From Patiria miniata (lineage: Eukaryota; Echinodermata; Asteroidea; Valvatida; Asterinidae): DNA of 64,000 nucleotides. Position 1 is the stretch's first letter; each line of letters opens with the position of its first letter. This document shows, piece after piece, positions 1 through 13,312 of the stretch. A program made the translations under genes and the position numbers. The DNA is taken from assembly GCF_015706575.1 (NCBI RefSeq), contig NW_024037074.1, forward strand, positions 25,719,334-25,783,333, in the 5' to 3' direction. The notes beneath the pieces were generated by a model. It worked only from the letters and a program-made list of their open reading frames with translations. It made no database searches and was not told the DNA's origin.

Positions 1-261
1 CATACATTGGACTTTTCCATCTGGATAATTGGAGCCACATCCCCTTGTCTATACCCATTTTCCAAGAATAACTTCATTACACCGGAGTAGGTGTCAGAGC
101 CCGCGCAAAGCTTGCTGGTCGTAATTTGCTCTCGAAGGAAATGGATTAATGATTAATAGGACTCGATATCAGCATTAATATCGTTGTCCCGTAGAGGGAT
201 TAATGATAATGAGAAGGGTGTACAATGCACGAATTCAATCTAGTCACGAACGAATAACGCA

Positions 262-431
262 CACTGTAAAAAATGTGGGTAAAATGGGTTGATAATTCGA
301 CCAATGATGGTCGAATTCTTCCCAATAGTTTGACAGTTGTTACCCAATTCAACCCAATATGAGGCAATTTCATACCAATGCTGGGTAAAATTACATTGCC
401 CAACAGTGTTTTATCCAACCTTTTTACAGTG
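262..431. mobile_element. small MITE with CACTGTAAAAA terminal inverted repeats
   Basis: The 170-bp unit starts CACTGTAAAAA and ends TTTTTACAGTG (421-431). Imperfect inversion continues inward (TGGGTAAAATGGG against the complement of the right side). No coding capacity. No clear target-site duplication was found. Confidence 0.55.
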
Positions 432-2105
432 CAACAACCAGTGCTCTGTGGGTATGGTACAGAGTGCATGAATAGATGGTTTATAATAGTGCTTTTGAAT
501 TTAATCTCAAAGCCGGAAAGGCCCATCATCCTCTCAGTGAAGAAATTGAAATATTGTTTTAAACAGACTGTTTCAGTAGAACGGAAAGAGCTGAATTTTG
601 CGTGAATGAACTCAACGTTAAGTCGTGAGCAGCGACCCATTGAGACCACTTAGAGAAAACCAATCGGCAACTCGACTGCTCCATTTACGATGGCACCATA
701 CGGGGGATGACGTCAGTAATGACGTCTTGAAACCCGGCCGGCGCATCTCGCTCGAAATGCATCGTCGAGATATCGAGATAAATGCCATTCACGACCCGTC
801 TCTGATTTTGAACGGCAATATAAAGCCATCAATAATAAACTCAAACGACCTGGTCGAGGCAGTTTAAGATGTATTTAGGTGGGCAGCCCTTTTTGTGTCG
901 TTTAAGGTGCCACGAATATTAAACGGTATCTCCATGGAAATTTCGGTAAATTCTCGGACTGGTCTCTAAATTATGACGATCATTCAAATCAATGCACTGA
1001 TTCATTTTCGGCACTAAACTCCTAGGTAAAAATAAAACTTGAGACTTACGAAAACCAATCAATCAGTTTTATCACTTAGCAAAAGAACAAAATATATAAA
1101 ATTGAAAAATGCTTGATCTATGACGTATGCACGACGTCAGCACCACGTTCTGTGAATGATTTATCATTCTTGTTCGAAAATTATTTGGTCCTTTCTCTAA
1201 AAGCTATATATATAGGACTAGACGTACTCAGACTACTCATTTATAATAGTCAAGATGACTCACGAGAATCATGCAGTACTCAATGGCAAGGATTAGGATA
1301 GTGCTTACAATGCCCTTCAATGAGTAACTATGTCAGTATACCCATAACGACTCTGATAAACCTATGTGAATATAAAGCTTTTAGTGGTGCCTGATGTGTT
1401 CAGCTCGTGCTAAATAGTCTCTGCATGTGTAACTGAAAGTTTACTCCATTGTGTAGTTAAGTTAAAGGAACAAATGTAAATAGTATTTATCATGATATAT
1501 TTTGTTTTACACATGGACTTCTTCACTTGACAAGCTTGCTTTTTGGAGAAGCCCACCGATTAATCTTATCCGTTTTATCTAAATTATTGTCTAAACCTTT
1601 TCTTCTCAAAATGATTAAGTTGAAATAAATATGAATATGAAAATATAGTACGTGTGTGCTCGTATAGCGTGATAAAAAGAGTCTGAACCCAGCTCGAGCT
1701 GTGATGCCAATACAAAATGCTTTACTTTATCCATTTTAGCCATTACATGCACTCAACAGGTTTGCATTGAAGCAAAATTGTACACAACTCTCCAAACAAG
1801 ATTTGAAGACTGAAGGGTTTCTGTAATTACATTTACCCTATCAGATCTCCAGGGTGCACAGTCATGACTCTATTGATGACACAAAAAGCTCATTATAATA
1901 TGAAGCAAACAAGCAAGTACTCGAGTAACAAATTGCTCCTTGCATAACATACGCAATTACTGGAAAACTGGAAAGCTGTCCTTCTGAAGGACACTGTGAC
2001 TAAGAGCGTAAACCCTTGGTTGGAGTCGAACTCACAATCAGGAGACTGAGGAAGATCATTAGTCCAAAAGACACACATTATGATACAGCTAGGGTGGTGA
2101 CTGCT
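432..2105. other. no gene seen
   Basis: AT-rich non-coding DNA with only the CRE-like pair noted separately. The 80-codon ORF at 625-867 shows no family features. Confidence 0.5.
708..727. promoter_or_regulatory. pair of cAMP-response-element-like sites
   Basis: A perfect palindromic TGACGTCA at 708-715 and a TGACGTCT at 720-727, spaced one helical turn apart. Only the motif supports this; no nearby gene is known on this side. Confidence 0.2.
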
Positions 2106-2445
2106 CTATGTTTCGACATCCCTATGTTCCGACACCCCTATGTTCCGACACCCCTATGTTCCGACAACGCAACCTATGTTCCGACACCCCCCTGTTCCTA
2201 CACCCCTATGTTCCGACACCCCTATGTTCTGACACGTTCCGACAACCAGCACACAAGATTGTGTTACTCCCGGTGAGGGTTAGGGTCAGGGAAAGGGTTA
2301 GAGATAGGGATAATATGTGCAGTCGGAAGATAGGAGTGTCGGAACATAGGGGTGTCGGAACACACGTTGAGTAGTTGGAACATATGGGTGTCGGAACCGG
2401 AACATAGGGGTGTCGAAACAAAGAGGTGTCGGAACATAGCGGTGT
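2106..2445. repeat. inverted minisatellite (unit about 16 bp, CCCCTATGTTCCGACA)
   Basis: About eight forward copies of the unit fill 2106-2240. About six copies in reverse complement (GTGTCGGAACATAGGG) fill 2330-2445. The roughly 90-bp spacer includes a GGGTTAGGGTCAGGG run at about 2277-2300. The arms could form a long hairpin. ORFs here (FRHPYVPTPLCSDT repeats) are artefacts of the repeat. Confidence 0.85.
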
Positions 2446-5400
2446 AACCGCTAGGGCAGTCCACCCTGCCTGTACAACAGCTGACAGTTGGCTGGCAAAT
2501 TATACAAGAAAATGTAAAGTCTCATCTTCGGTAATGCATAAGTAACAGTCTCCAGATAAACAGCTCATGAAAGAGACAGCTAGAAGCTAACGAAAATGGC
2601 GGCTTACTAAGGATTTGGTTACGAGGCTACCCTCCTATGCGCTACGGTCTACAGTTACTCCTCACTACCTCAGAATTCACGGAAAACATCATGGATACTG
2701 AAGCCTTTTTTATTGTATCATGTTTTTTGAGAGACCCCTCACAACACGACACACGTCATGGAACACCTGCGTGCGACCAAGAATAATCGAACGGGCTACA
2801 AAGAACACACCTGCCCCGCGTGTGGCACCACAAATATCTCAAGATCTCAAGGCGAAATAGGATGCCTCTCAAAGCTAGGAAACTGAACCTATAATTCCTG
2901 TGCTTTGCCGGACATCTGCCTCACATGAAAAACACTCTTTCGTACACAGGTAGAGGTATACGAGGTACATCACTGTACCGACTTGTTTAGTATCAATGAC
3001 ATCTGCTGCTGATACGCTGTGATTGGACACTTCGGATTTATTCGACTGCTTACTGCAATATGGACACCTTGTATAAGTCCCCTACCCCACCCTCAACCCC
3101 CCCCCCCCCCCCAAGGTAGAAATTTCAAACATGGATGTCAATAAAGGAAACTTTCCTAATAATGATGTACTAAGTTTCTTTAAGTATAAATGATAATAAC
3201 TGCGTACGCAAACCAGTGAGGCAGTAGCCAACCTCTCAACTAATTCTCTTAGACTTTAATTAGAGGACCTCGAACTAACCAACTTTTCTCTCGTTACTAT
3301 GTCCAAACTCCCTCCCCGAGTACGTGCACGATGGTTCTCAAATACAAACGGATGAACAGGGCGCGTGAACCAGCCGAATATTGGCGCCTTTAAGTCGCCC
3401 TCGGTTCAATTGAGAATGGTGTTCATCGTAGTAGTAAACAAGTATCTGCATTGTATATACGAGTATCTGTATGCATCATCATCATCGCATTAAGTTACCC
3501 AGTGATGTGTACATCAAGTTTGATGAGAACAATACTTGACCCTCGTCAACCGCACGGATGCACTAATTGAACATGTCCGCTGTTACATAATGAAGGTAAT
3601 GACTTTAAATAATGCGCAAAGGTTGAGACAACAGTCAACTAACAATCAACATCCTTTCCTGTTAAATAAATCTCGTCGACAGATTACACATGTGCATATA
3701 CATGTACTGTGTAACGCATGCGTAGCCTTCGGGCATGATGACGTCTTGCTCTGTACCTCATTTTCGCCCTCTCAATACACAGTGTATGGAAACAAGACAT
3801 GGTTTTGTCAATATTCCGCAGTTGACAAAATCAAACTATCTGGCACCGAGCGCAACGTGCTGAATTGGCTTCAGTGATTTGACTAAACTCGCGTATGCAT
3901 ACGTAGTCACGTATGCTGGGCCTGCTGTCCGCTACGCCCGCGCACGTACGTGATATCAAATTCGTAGCTTCGTCATGCAGTCACTCATTTCTATTCATTA
4001 GATTTGAGTATTCATTATCCCGTCTGGGATACAGTTCGTGTATCATAGCAACAGTTTTACCAATTACGCGACTTCCTGATCTTTCTCCACTAAATTATGT
4101 CCCTGAGTTGGGCCCGTGAATCTTTCTACTGAAGCTTGGGACAGGAGCCATTATTGTAACTTGTATTTATTCCTATTTTCCATTGTTTTGTTTGGAAGTA
4201 ATGGGGCGGCTTTGAGAAAAGGCAAAAAAAATGATATTACGAAAAAAAATTGAGCGCTTGCTAACTGGGTACCAACCTCACTGCTGCTTTCGAGAGAAAT
4301 CTAGAGCTGATATTTTTAACTTCTGAAACGTCCAGGTTGTCTTGGAAACTGGTCGTATAATTCCCCGTGCGGTGATGGCAGTCGTGTTAAATCGAAAAAC
4401 ACAAGGATAAGTCTGTTTGCAGTGATATGCGAATGTAGTCTAGTTTTCTTTGAGTCGAGTCAATCGAAACGTGGGCAATATACACATAATTGGACTGGTC
4501 AGTCATGACAAACAAATTATCAGACGTGAAGATAAAGTAGGAACGAAGAATTCAAACAATCAAACTCTACTATCGTATAATATCGCCAAAGCTTACGTAA
4601 AACTGAGTGCCTTCTTACTCCAGTCAACAGTAAAAAAAAAAAAAAAAAAACACCTTCGACGTTGAAATGACCAAGAACGCTTTCAATTAAGGATTCTGAA
4701 ACATGTGAAATATGCGCAAACAAAAGGCAGCTATCCTTTCATACATCTAGGATTTATCTAACACAAGGATTTATCTAACACAAGGACTTCTGAGCGTGTT
4801 GAAATACGACGTTTGCCTTGAGCGACACAACAACAGCAATAACATGATGCCAAAGTAAATCTTTCAAAAACGGTACAAATGTGAGAAAGTGGAACTACTC
4901 CGTCATCCAACGATGCCGTAGGGATGTCAACAACCTAAATGGGACATGTCGCCACCAGAGCTCCACTTACACACAAAACAAGCATTTCTCTGCTCAGAGT
5001 CTATATACATTTTAAATGTTATTTCATTCAATTTTAAATTAACTGGCAAACTTGTCAGTGAAGCCTTTAGGGATTATCTAGTAAACATCTTCCCTTTTCA
5101 TTATAACATGGACACATCGTATTAGGTTATAGGACACTTCGTTGGACCATTTCCACCGAATAGTGTACCGTTATTCCCGTAGGGGAAACAATTATTTGGG
5201 TAAACATTTAAAGATAATTTGCTGACGTGATCTCTTCAAAAGTGCAGAGCAAGACCGAGAGAACATAACTATTTATAATCACCTGTACATATATGACGGA
5301 TACGTCACTTGTACACAAATTACTTGTTTACTCGTATGGAAGTCAATTAAAGTCTCATTTTATGTCCACCTGTACGAATGTACGCATTACGCTTTTAGGA

Positions 5401-8400
5401 ACTGTCATCTCCATCAACCACGTGACGTAAATGGACCTAATTCGTCATGTTGCTGTGTACAAAGTAAACATGACAAGTCAAAGATACGCCTGGAATCAAG
5501 CCTACACTTGTCCCCTGCGTACGCGTCTTCCCTAACCAAGCTTGAAAACAGTTTCTTCCCTCCAATTTCACTAACACTTAAAACGAGCGGGGAAAATTCC
5601 ACAAGGATCTCGACCCACACACCGTACGTGCAGCGCATACAGGAAGCTGGTGGTGGATCGGTCCTTGAGTGCTGGGGACACATTCAAAGCGCGTGTTTGG
5701 ATAACTGTTTTCTCGGGGTAGTAGTTTGAGCGATTACCCACTCTGATCTCTGCCACCCCCCGGTACCGCCTTGTTATTCCACGTCCTTGTCTTGTCTCCC
5801 CTCCGAGGGCTAATTTACAGGCCGGACCCCGAACTAATACAACAACAAATGAATCTAGAGTTTGTGGACTTTTTGTAACCATTGAAATGGCGAAGACCGA
5901 CGAATAACACAGCACAATCCTCGTTACTGCCTCTCGGATCAAGGTTACAAGAATACCTGTGCCCTGCTATCCTATGAAGGGCAATCAAGCATTGCAGGTG
6001 CACCAAAAGGGCTCATAAACAAGTGTATCTTACCAATTATAGAGGCTAAGATATGCACTCATCGAAACGGATGTTCCATTTACAACAGCACTTCAAATAT
6101 TTTCCTGAGACTTATCAAAGAATCTTCTAAACCGACAGATCAAGCAGCCTAACCGATAAACACATAATGGTTTGAATCACACACTGGTATTTTCTTTCTG
6201 TTTTTAAATAAACGACATCTGTTTCGACAACTGATATCCATGCACTTCTTAAACTGAACCAACCAACCCTTAGTACGGCTGCCCCAACAAACTAGTGGTT
6301 TCGTTTTGGGAGAAGCGTCATGATATTTATTGAAACTTATTCAAATCAGTGTCGGCTGTATAAAATGAATCGGTATTCGGTATGCTGACGAAAATTGATC
6401 TCCCCGAAATGGATTAGCCTATACACCAGGGGTTTTACTAAGTGCAAACATTCCGACTGGAGACGCATTGCGCTCGGCAATAGTATGCCATTCGTAATTA
6501 GTTTCTGGGAAACGTTCAATTACTTGTTGATAAATGACACGATGGAGCTAATACATACAGCTAGTACTTCACCTTTTCAACATCTTCAAGACTGTCGAAC
6601 ACATGACAGTATCCATCTTCGTAATTCCCGTGATTTCGCGATTTTAAACAAAGAAAATAGTATACGTTTCGAGGGTTGTGCCGATAGTTTAGAATTCTGC
6701 TTGCTCAATTTTGCTGATTAATTATTGACGAAGGAGAAACAGCGACCAAGGACAATTTAAGGGAAGGGAAGAAAGTGCCGTGACTGTGCGAAAAATTGGC
6801 CCTAACCTTCACTAGATTAAAACCTGTCGATGCGGGCATCATTTTTCAATTGGCGTAAAAAAAACTCAATAGGTTTGGTTTTTCTTACAAGCATGGTGCA
6901 TATGCCCGGGTAAGATCAGTCCCATCCAATATGCCAACAAGCTAATCAAGTTGTGGACCTCGCCCTCGGCTTCTAAAGCCTGCCTACCGGCTCCTCATTG
7001 CGCGGGAAAACGCATCGAAATTGCCGGTTCGTTTGGGCCACGATTCTTAGCTTGTCGAACAGACGGGGGTGTCCGGCCAAGGCCGTGCACTCTGTGAAGT
7101 CAATGCGAAGCCAATGTCGCCGTGATCCGCGCGAGGGTCTGGCCGCCAAGCTAGCTCGTTGCCTGGATAACGATGGGCGAAGGTGGACGATGATTTTCAG
7201 TGATTATTTAGACGGGAATATGAAGCTGAGATGTGCAATGAATTTCTGATTAACTCTTTGCCCCGGGCGTTGGGTTGTCACGGAGTGCAAGGGAACCCAA
7301 GGTCCGTCCAGGTCCGCTTCGGTAAAAGCAACAAATTCTGCCCTTTACGTCAGGTTCTCCTGAACACCACTCTTCCCTTCCCGTTAGCTCGAAGCTTCTA
7401 CGAGCTGTTTAAACAGGGACGCTGCCATTTTGAGAGGGTGTTTCTTGGTACGCCTCTGTCGGTATCCAACGACTGTTCGGTGTATGCATTTGAACACACG
7501 CCGGCATTAACGATATCTTACGATACGGATATCATGAAATCATCGTGAACGAATTGAGAGTTGACAGAGGATTCAAGACTGAATCCGAATTCGCGCTATA
7601 CCTTTGTAAATATTAACTCTGAGTCATTGTGCACAGTTCTTTCCTTGATCTGTGTATCATGACCATTCCAGCCTTGCATCAAATGGACTCCAACCAAATT
7701 CAAGTCATGCTCCCCACTGTTATGCTCCCCGAATGATTTCGCTTGCTGGATGCTGACGATCGGAACTTTGAAAACAGACTGAAGAGACAAGACTTCTGAA
7801 TGACTAGCAGATCCGTCCTCGCTGGGGGAATACGCAGTGCGGGTTGAGTGTTATTGCTGACAGGGAAGATGAGGGACGTGTGCTGTGGACAGAAACAATA
7901 TGAGCACACCGACAGCCCAACGTTAATGGCAAACAGGTTGTGGAGCAGAGGCGCGTAGCCAAATATGATATTTTGCAAGACTGACCTTTTTGTGGTGTAT
8001 CCATGATTTGCAGTCCTCCCCCCCCCCCCAAAAAAAAGTCCCCAAAGTTTCCATCCGGATTATTTTTTTGTTATTGCTACGTAAGTTTTACAGGAGGACA
8101 GACTCTATAAAGTGAATACATTATTCATGGCATAGTGCCGAAGTATGAAAGACTCCCCGGAAACATAAACCACAATCGTTTCATTTGTTGATGATTTTCA
8201 GGTGCAGTTTGGTGGCTTTTCCGGATCCGTGGTTCCGTTCTGTTAATAAATGCCATTTCACTGGGGAATAATTGTTCCAGCTCCGCCGAGATAGAAATGT
8301 TACGGAAGCTTAAAGATTCATAAAACATGCATCGTGCTGAGTATGACGGCAACTTCCGGCCGGAAGAGCGCGAGCAAAGGGCCCGCCTACGACGATTCCG

Positions 8401-10046
8401 CGAAGCGGTCCGGAATTGAAGAACCATTCAATCCACGCACCACAATGTGACGGATGGAATCTATCATACATTTCATATTTTGGTGTCAGCCCACGGCGTA
8501 GTGAAAAGACACGCTGTGTAACTGCATTGGAGCAGATATACGTTGCATTGGAGCATACATCCAAATGCGTGGCGTTGCAGGTAGGGGAGGGCAGGGGCTA
8601 AATAGCGGAACTAACCTGTGCTTTCCCAATCCAAGATTGGTTCCTACTTCAAGCGAATGCGAAGCGAAATTGACGTAACGAATCATTCGTCGCGAAATTC
8701 GCTGGAGTGGAAATGTGAGTTCAACTTGTGCTCAACTTTGAGATTCCTGGACAACTTAAATCTATGGCAGACATTTCAAGGAGAGGATTGATAACTAGGA
8801 ACTGAGTGATATGCATGTATGTTCAGGCGAACGAAACATAAATAGGGGAATGAAACTTGAATTTCGAATAGACGGAAAGTTTAAAAATGATATCAAGCGG
8901 AACGCACGCCACGGAAACGAGCCTAGGCGGGAGGGGACGCAGGACTGGTGCTTGTGCCATGAAGGAATAATCATTACAGAGAAAAAAGTTAATTGTAAGA
9001 ATTATTTTGCTCTTCCGATGGGTTTGAGAAGCCAGTGCATACCTACAGTCCTTTCCGAAAACCTTGATATGTCCGAAGTTACAAGGACGTAAATCCCGGG
9101 GAGGGGAGAATAATATTATACCCCCTTTTTAGATCACGGGGATGGGTCATTTTAGTGGACCTGTTGCAGAAAATAAGGACCAGGGTATGGGGAAATATGT
9201 TTTTTTGAATTTTGTTTCTTAACACTATCTAAAAAAGAAAAGAAAAAAAAGAAGACTTTACAGATCAAGATGAATAACTAGTGACATAATCATCCATATT
9301 AGTAAAATCGTCGCCACAATGATCCCGTGCTCAGTTGATTTAATTTCCACTGTTTGAATATCGGGGATGATTTGTATCTTTCCCCGAACTGACATTTAGG
9401 GGAGAACCGCAAAGTAAATATTAGGCTCTTCCGTTCCTCAGATTGCAAATAGGCCCCAAGAGGGGACGTTGATAAAATGCTATTTTGTAATGGCAAGAGA
9501 TTATCCTCTACGTTTCATCAGTTTGAAGGGAAAAGTAGACGGGACATATAAGACTGAGGGATGACATTTGAAAACGAGCTCTGGTAAAACCGGACGCCAG
9601 CGTATGTAGACACCGGTCAAGCTTAACGACGGGCGCCGGCCAGTCAAGATTATAGGGCTGACAATGAGGTATGGACTTACTAGTCGATAATTGATTGTCG
9701 ATTATAGTCCTGTGTAGTCTCGATTCTAGTCCAGTGTATTGCGCATGCCTCGGTGGACAGAGTTAGAACAGAGACGAATCACGTGTGAGAGTTAGAGTCC
9801 ATTAGGTAAAAGAGATCCTATTTCACAGGAGTCCAAATTTCATACGACACCGGTCTTTTGAACAAGCCATAGCAGGGTAACCAGAACTTTATTTGGGCTG
9901 GGGTGGAGGTGGGTCTGAAGAAAGTACTGTGTACTCTATGCGGTGGAGGAAATTGCGAAAGGGGAAGGGGAGTTGGATACCACCTGACACTGGGTGGCGC
10001 TGTGATACAATTGAATGGTTTTCGGCTCTTTGATAAAAACAATAGT
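2446..10046. other. no gene recognised
   Basis: Long non-coding stretch with a poly-C run (about 3097-3112), a poly-A run (about 4630-4650), a duplicated GGATTTATCTAACACAAGGA (about 4750-4785) and a GC-richer patch at 6990-7470. Several ORFs of 80-125 codons lack domain features or splice context. The small ORF at 8327 is listed separately. Confidence 0.4.
8327..8419 (+). CDS. GC-rich 30-codon small ORF, unrecognised
   Basis: From the ATG at 8327 to TGA at 8417-8419 the frame reads MHRAEYDGNFRPEEREQRAR and then LRRFREAVRN. It is charged and helix-prone, in a locally GC-rich patch (8340-8415) inside AT-rich DNA. It could be a small ORF, a decayed exon or chance. No splice sites or family match were seen. 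Confidence 0.15.
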   Translation: MHRAEYDGNFRPEEREQRARLRRFREAVRN

Positions 10047-10963
10047 AAACAAAACAATTTTTGAAACGATTGATTTAATCGTGAAACACGATTTTTCATT
10101 TATGCTCGGACACTCTCAACATTTCTTTTTCCCTCTCTTCCCCAATCAACACATAATCCACTACGACTGCGCACTTTTTGGACGGCTCAAATCACCACAT
10201 TAATCAGGCAAACTTGGCAAAAAAAGATAGGTGTTTGGCCTTGTGGTGATAAATAAACCTACATCTCTGGAATGACAATCATTCATCGCCAACATTGATG
10301 TACTATTTTATGCACCGACATCTCTCACATACCCCTATTAGCGCACTGTCTACAGGGCGAGTCAAAAAAGCGAAACCCAAATGTCGGGACTATTGTTTTA
10401 GTGAAATTCTGCATGTAGCACTTTCAAAATCTTGTGTATGAAAGCCAAATTCATAAGCTTTCGTTTAGTACAACAAAGTGCTTTTCAAGTTACGGAATTT
10501 TAAACACAACCACCGTTTTAAAGTTCTGCCCACGGATCACAAAAAAGGTGTGCGTTCTTTCAACAAAACGAAAACAATTCAAACACATCCCTATTTGATT
10601 CGTTTTCGTTTTGCTGAAAGAACTCTTACATTCTTGTGATCCGTGGACAGAACTTTAAAACGGTAGTTGTGTTTAAAATTACGTAACTTGCAAAGTACAC
10701 AAGTGATTTGAATGATTTTTATACTAAAAGAAAGCTTGTGAATCGGGCTTTCATATCCTAGATTTGAAAGTGCTACATGCAGAACTTTTCTAAAACAATG
10801 GTCCCGACATTTGGATTTCGTTTTTTTTTTACTCAACCTGTAGACAGCGACAGCGCATTCATCCGACAGCTTAACTTACCAGTTATTCAGAAAACTTGGA
10901 AAAAGAGGGTTTATTGGCCTTTGTTTCACGATTAAATCAATCGTTTCAAAAATTGTTTTGTTT
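10047..10963. repeat. perfect 42-bp inverted repeat enclosing the snapback MITE
   Basis: The 42 bases at 10047-10088 are the exact reverse complement of 10922-10963. They flank the 10346-10847 element at a distance, so one inverted-repeat element is nested in, or next to, another. The two ORFs that share the peptide VSRLNQSFQKLFC on opposite strands are explained by this repeat. Confidence 0.85.
10346..10847. mobile_element. snapback MITE about 500 bp
   Basis: It starts CTGTCTACAGG (10346-10356) and ends CCTGTAGACAG (10837-10847). The arms are inverted copies over most of their length; for example CAAATGTCGGGAC near 10380 pairs with GTCCCGACATTTG near 10801. TTTTAAAGTTCTG...CACGGATCAC is mirrored at about 10635-10665. 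The loop lies near 10575-10595. No coding capacity. Confidence 0.85.
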
Positions 10964-11677
10964 AATCATTAAAATAATAACTACCTATTGCAAACATCTA
11001 CTAAAACATAGCTTGGGCGTCGGCCAACTTGGTGCTCAGTCATCCATGAGGACCATGACAGAAGAGATGCAAAGAAGATACATATATCAGAAAAAAGCTA
11101 ATGAACTACCCTGCAGCCACTTTGACAGTGTTCAGGTTCATAGCGTTTACAGATTAACCCATTATTTTTTTGTATTACCTTTTGTATACGCCCTGTATAG
11201 TAACATTCATAGTGATTTATTATTTCCCCGGCGTATTAATTATCAATTTATACGGTACGCCCCTAATACTAATTTTGGACTTTTGATAAAGAAGTTAGTT
11301 TTACCCTGTTTTATAACAACCTACCTGACTCCATGCATACAATTAATTTAAAACGCAAGCTTTGAGGCGATTCATTACACAAACGAGGCCTACAGAGTAA
11401 AAACCGCTTCATCAAATTCTAACCGGGGTATTTCAAATTCCCAAAAGTAGAGTTGACTTAATCGTAAGCCAACAACAGTAACCTCCACGTCAAATACTAC
11501 ATGTCACGTCTTGTTTTGAGCTTTACTTGCAAATCTCGAGTCTTTATTTGCATAATCCGAGTCTTTTACAATCCAATGACATGTAGTAATTGAATCTGGG
11601 GCAAATTTATTTATAGATTTATAAATAATACATTAACCTCTGACATTCATTTGTATAATACCCGAAGCACTACATGA

Positions 11678-11842
11678 AGAAATATCCATGTCCAATTTAA
11701 CAGAACGACGTTGTCCAAAAATAATGTTATTCAACGTGGCACTTCATACTGGAACAGCTTAGATAACTCCTTAAAATCATCACCCTCCTTCGCTATATTT
11801 GTTACAAACCTGAAATCTCATCTTTTCGATTCATATTCATAA
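11678..11842 (+). pseudogene. remnant of non-LTR retrotransposon reverse transcriptase C terminus
   Basis: This reading frame starts after a stop at 11675-11677 and ends at TAA 11840-11842. It contains RTTLSKNNVIQRGTSYWNSL and then LKSSPSFAIFVTNLKSHLF. This is the typical tail of CR1/Jockey-type LINE proteins (RT...S...G...WNSLP...S...F...LK..L). Only the last 54 codons remain; upstream frames are interrupted. The element is 5'-truncated or decayed and not functional. Confidence 0.65.
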
Positions 11843-12974
11843 ACGAGTAATAATTAATGAACTCAGTTGTTTGATAGTTTTGTCTCACACCAGCTTGTGT
11901 TTCTAGCTTATATTTGGGTGTCTGTGCGTGTTTTGTCCTTTTTCATGTGTTGTCACTGTTTTTCGGTCGTGTGCGTTTGTCTGTCTGTACAAAAGCAACT
12001 CGCTTCACCTTATACCCAAATGTTATCGTAAATTTGCTTATCCAGTATTTAAGATCTATATATATTATACAATTCTGATTACATATTGGTCTATTTTTTG
12101 TTTATATGAGATTGTAACACTCTGTAAAAATGGCAACATTAAAATAAATGTTCTAACTACTGTTGACATGCACTTGGATAAACAAGTAAATGAGGATGTA
12201 ACTTTTTTGCATATGTACCCCAATTCAACATTTACATTTTGAAATGAAATCGCTGATTGGATATTGCATCGCAGGTTACAAAGTGAAGCCATTAACATAT
12301 GGCCTATAAAAACAACATGGATATAAATTCCTTTTTCTCCCCTGAATTTCCCTGAAAAATTCAGACGCGTACTGCCTCACACACCGGAGGCACCCGTTGA
12401 CCGCGTCAGGCCGGCCTATGCCAACAACTACTTGTTTGAAGTTGTGATGTACTCGAGACACGGTACCAGCGCTCTGTCAACACACACGGCGGACGGCGGA
12501 CAAGATATCGACTTTTTTATTTCTAGAGCAACAACGTCGGTTAAAGAATGCTTCCCAACCACCTCTGGCCCATATAGCCTCGACCACTGCCTTGCCAAGC
12601 TGGAATGATTCTCTACCTTTTACTCCTTGCTTCCTTGTGCTAAAGCATGCAGGGCAACTTTGTACTAAAATCCACTCGCCAATGACATCAGGCATGTCAA
12701 CATCGGGCATTTAAAAATCTTGCGCGCTTGTACGTGTTCTACATAGGCCTAACCCCCCGAGGACCGACACACAAAGGGAGAACAACAGATCCTTTCAGTC
12801 CTCGGGAGTTGGGTCTTTTGTTCAAAACGTCCTCTGTAGTAGGTTTGTGCGCTTACTCTATGGGAGAGTGTTATATTACAGGGACAAGGGAAAACACAAA
12901 GCATTGTCCTCGGGAGTATAGTAAAACAAGAGTGTATGCACGAAGCACGTCTCTTACTTGCTGCTCGTCTAAAC

Positions 12975-13312
12975 TAAAGCCACGTTCCCATTGGACTTTT
13001 TTCCACAGCAATGTGGAAACTTACCGCAACCCCCCTTTGCCTAAGTCTACCGTGCGTTCCCACTCAAACTTTCCGACGGAACGGTTATTCAATGCGAGTG
13101 ACTGGCAGAATGTCTCTGATAACTTACCGTGGCTGCGCAGTAACGCGCGGTAAGTTACCATGACCACTTTCGGCCTGGTAATTTTACATCACGGACGTGG
13201 TAAGTTGACAGGGATGTTATTTTACCGTCCGTCCCCATTGGACTTAATTGTGTCATTGTACATGAAAGTCACGGTAAGTTAACCAAATAATTCCAATAGG
13301 AACACGGCTTTA
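12975..13312. mobile_element. MITE with TAAAGCCACGTTCC ends
   Basis: The left end TAAAGCCACGTTCCCATTGG matches the complement of the right end (CCAATAGGAACACGGCTTTA), with mismatches. The motif GGTAAGTTA recurs several times inside (for example near 13148, 13200 and 13273). 338 bp, non-coding. Confidence 0.65.

Noticed and set aside
2275..2305. Telomere repeat
   Set aside because: Only isolated GGGTTAGGG-like words, not a tandem TTAGGG array.
2016..2464. Several ORFs with FRHPYVPTP-like repeats on both strands
   Set aside because: Artefacts of the inverted minisatellite.
9818..11351. Two ORFs on opposite strands sharing VSRLNQSFQKLFC
   Set aside because: The shared peptide comes from the perfect 42-bp inverted repeat, not from a gene family.
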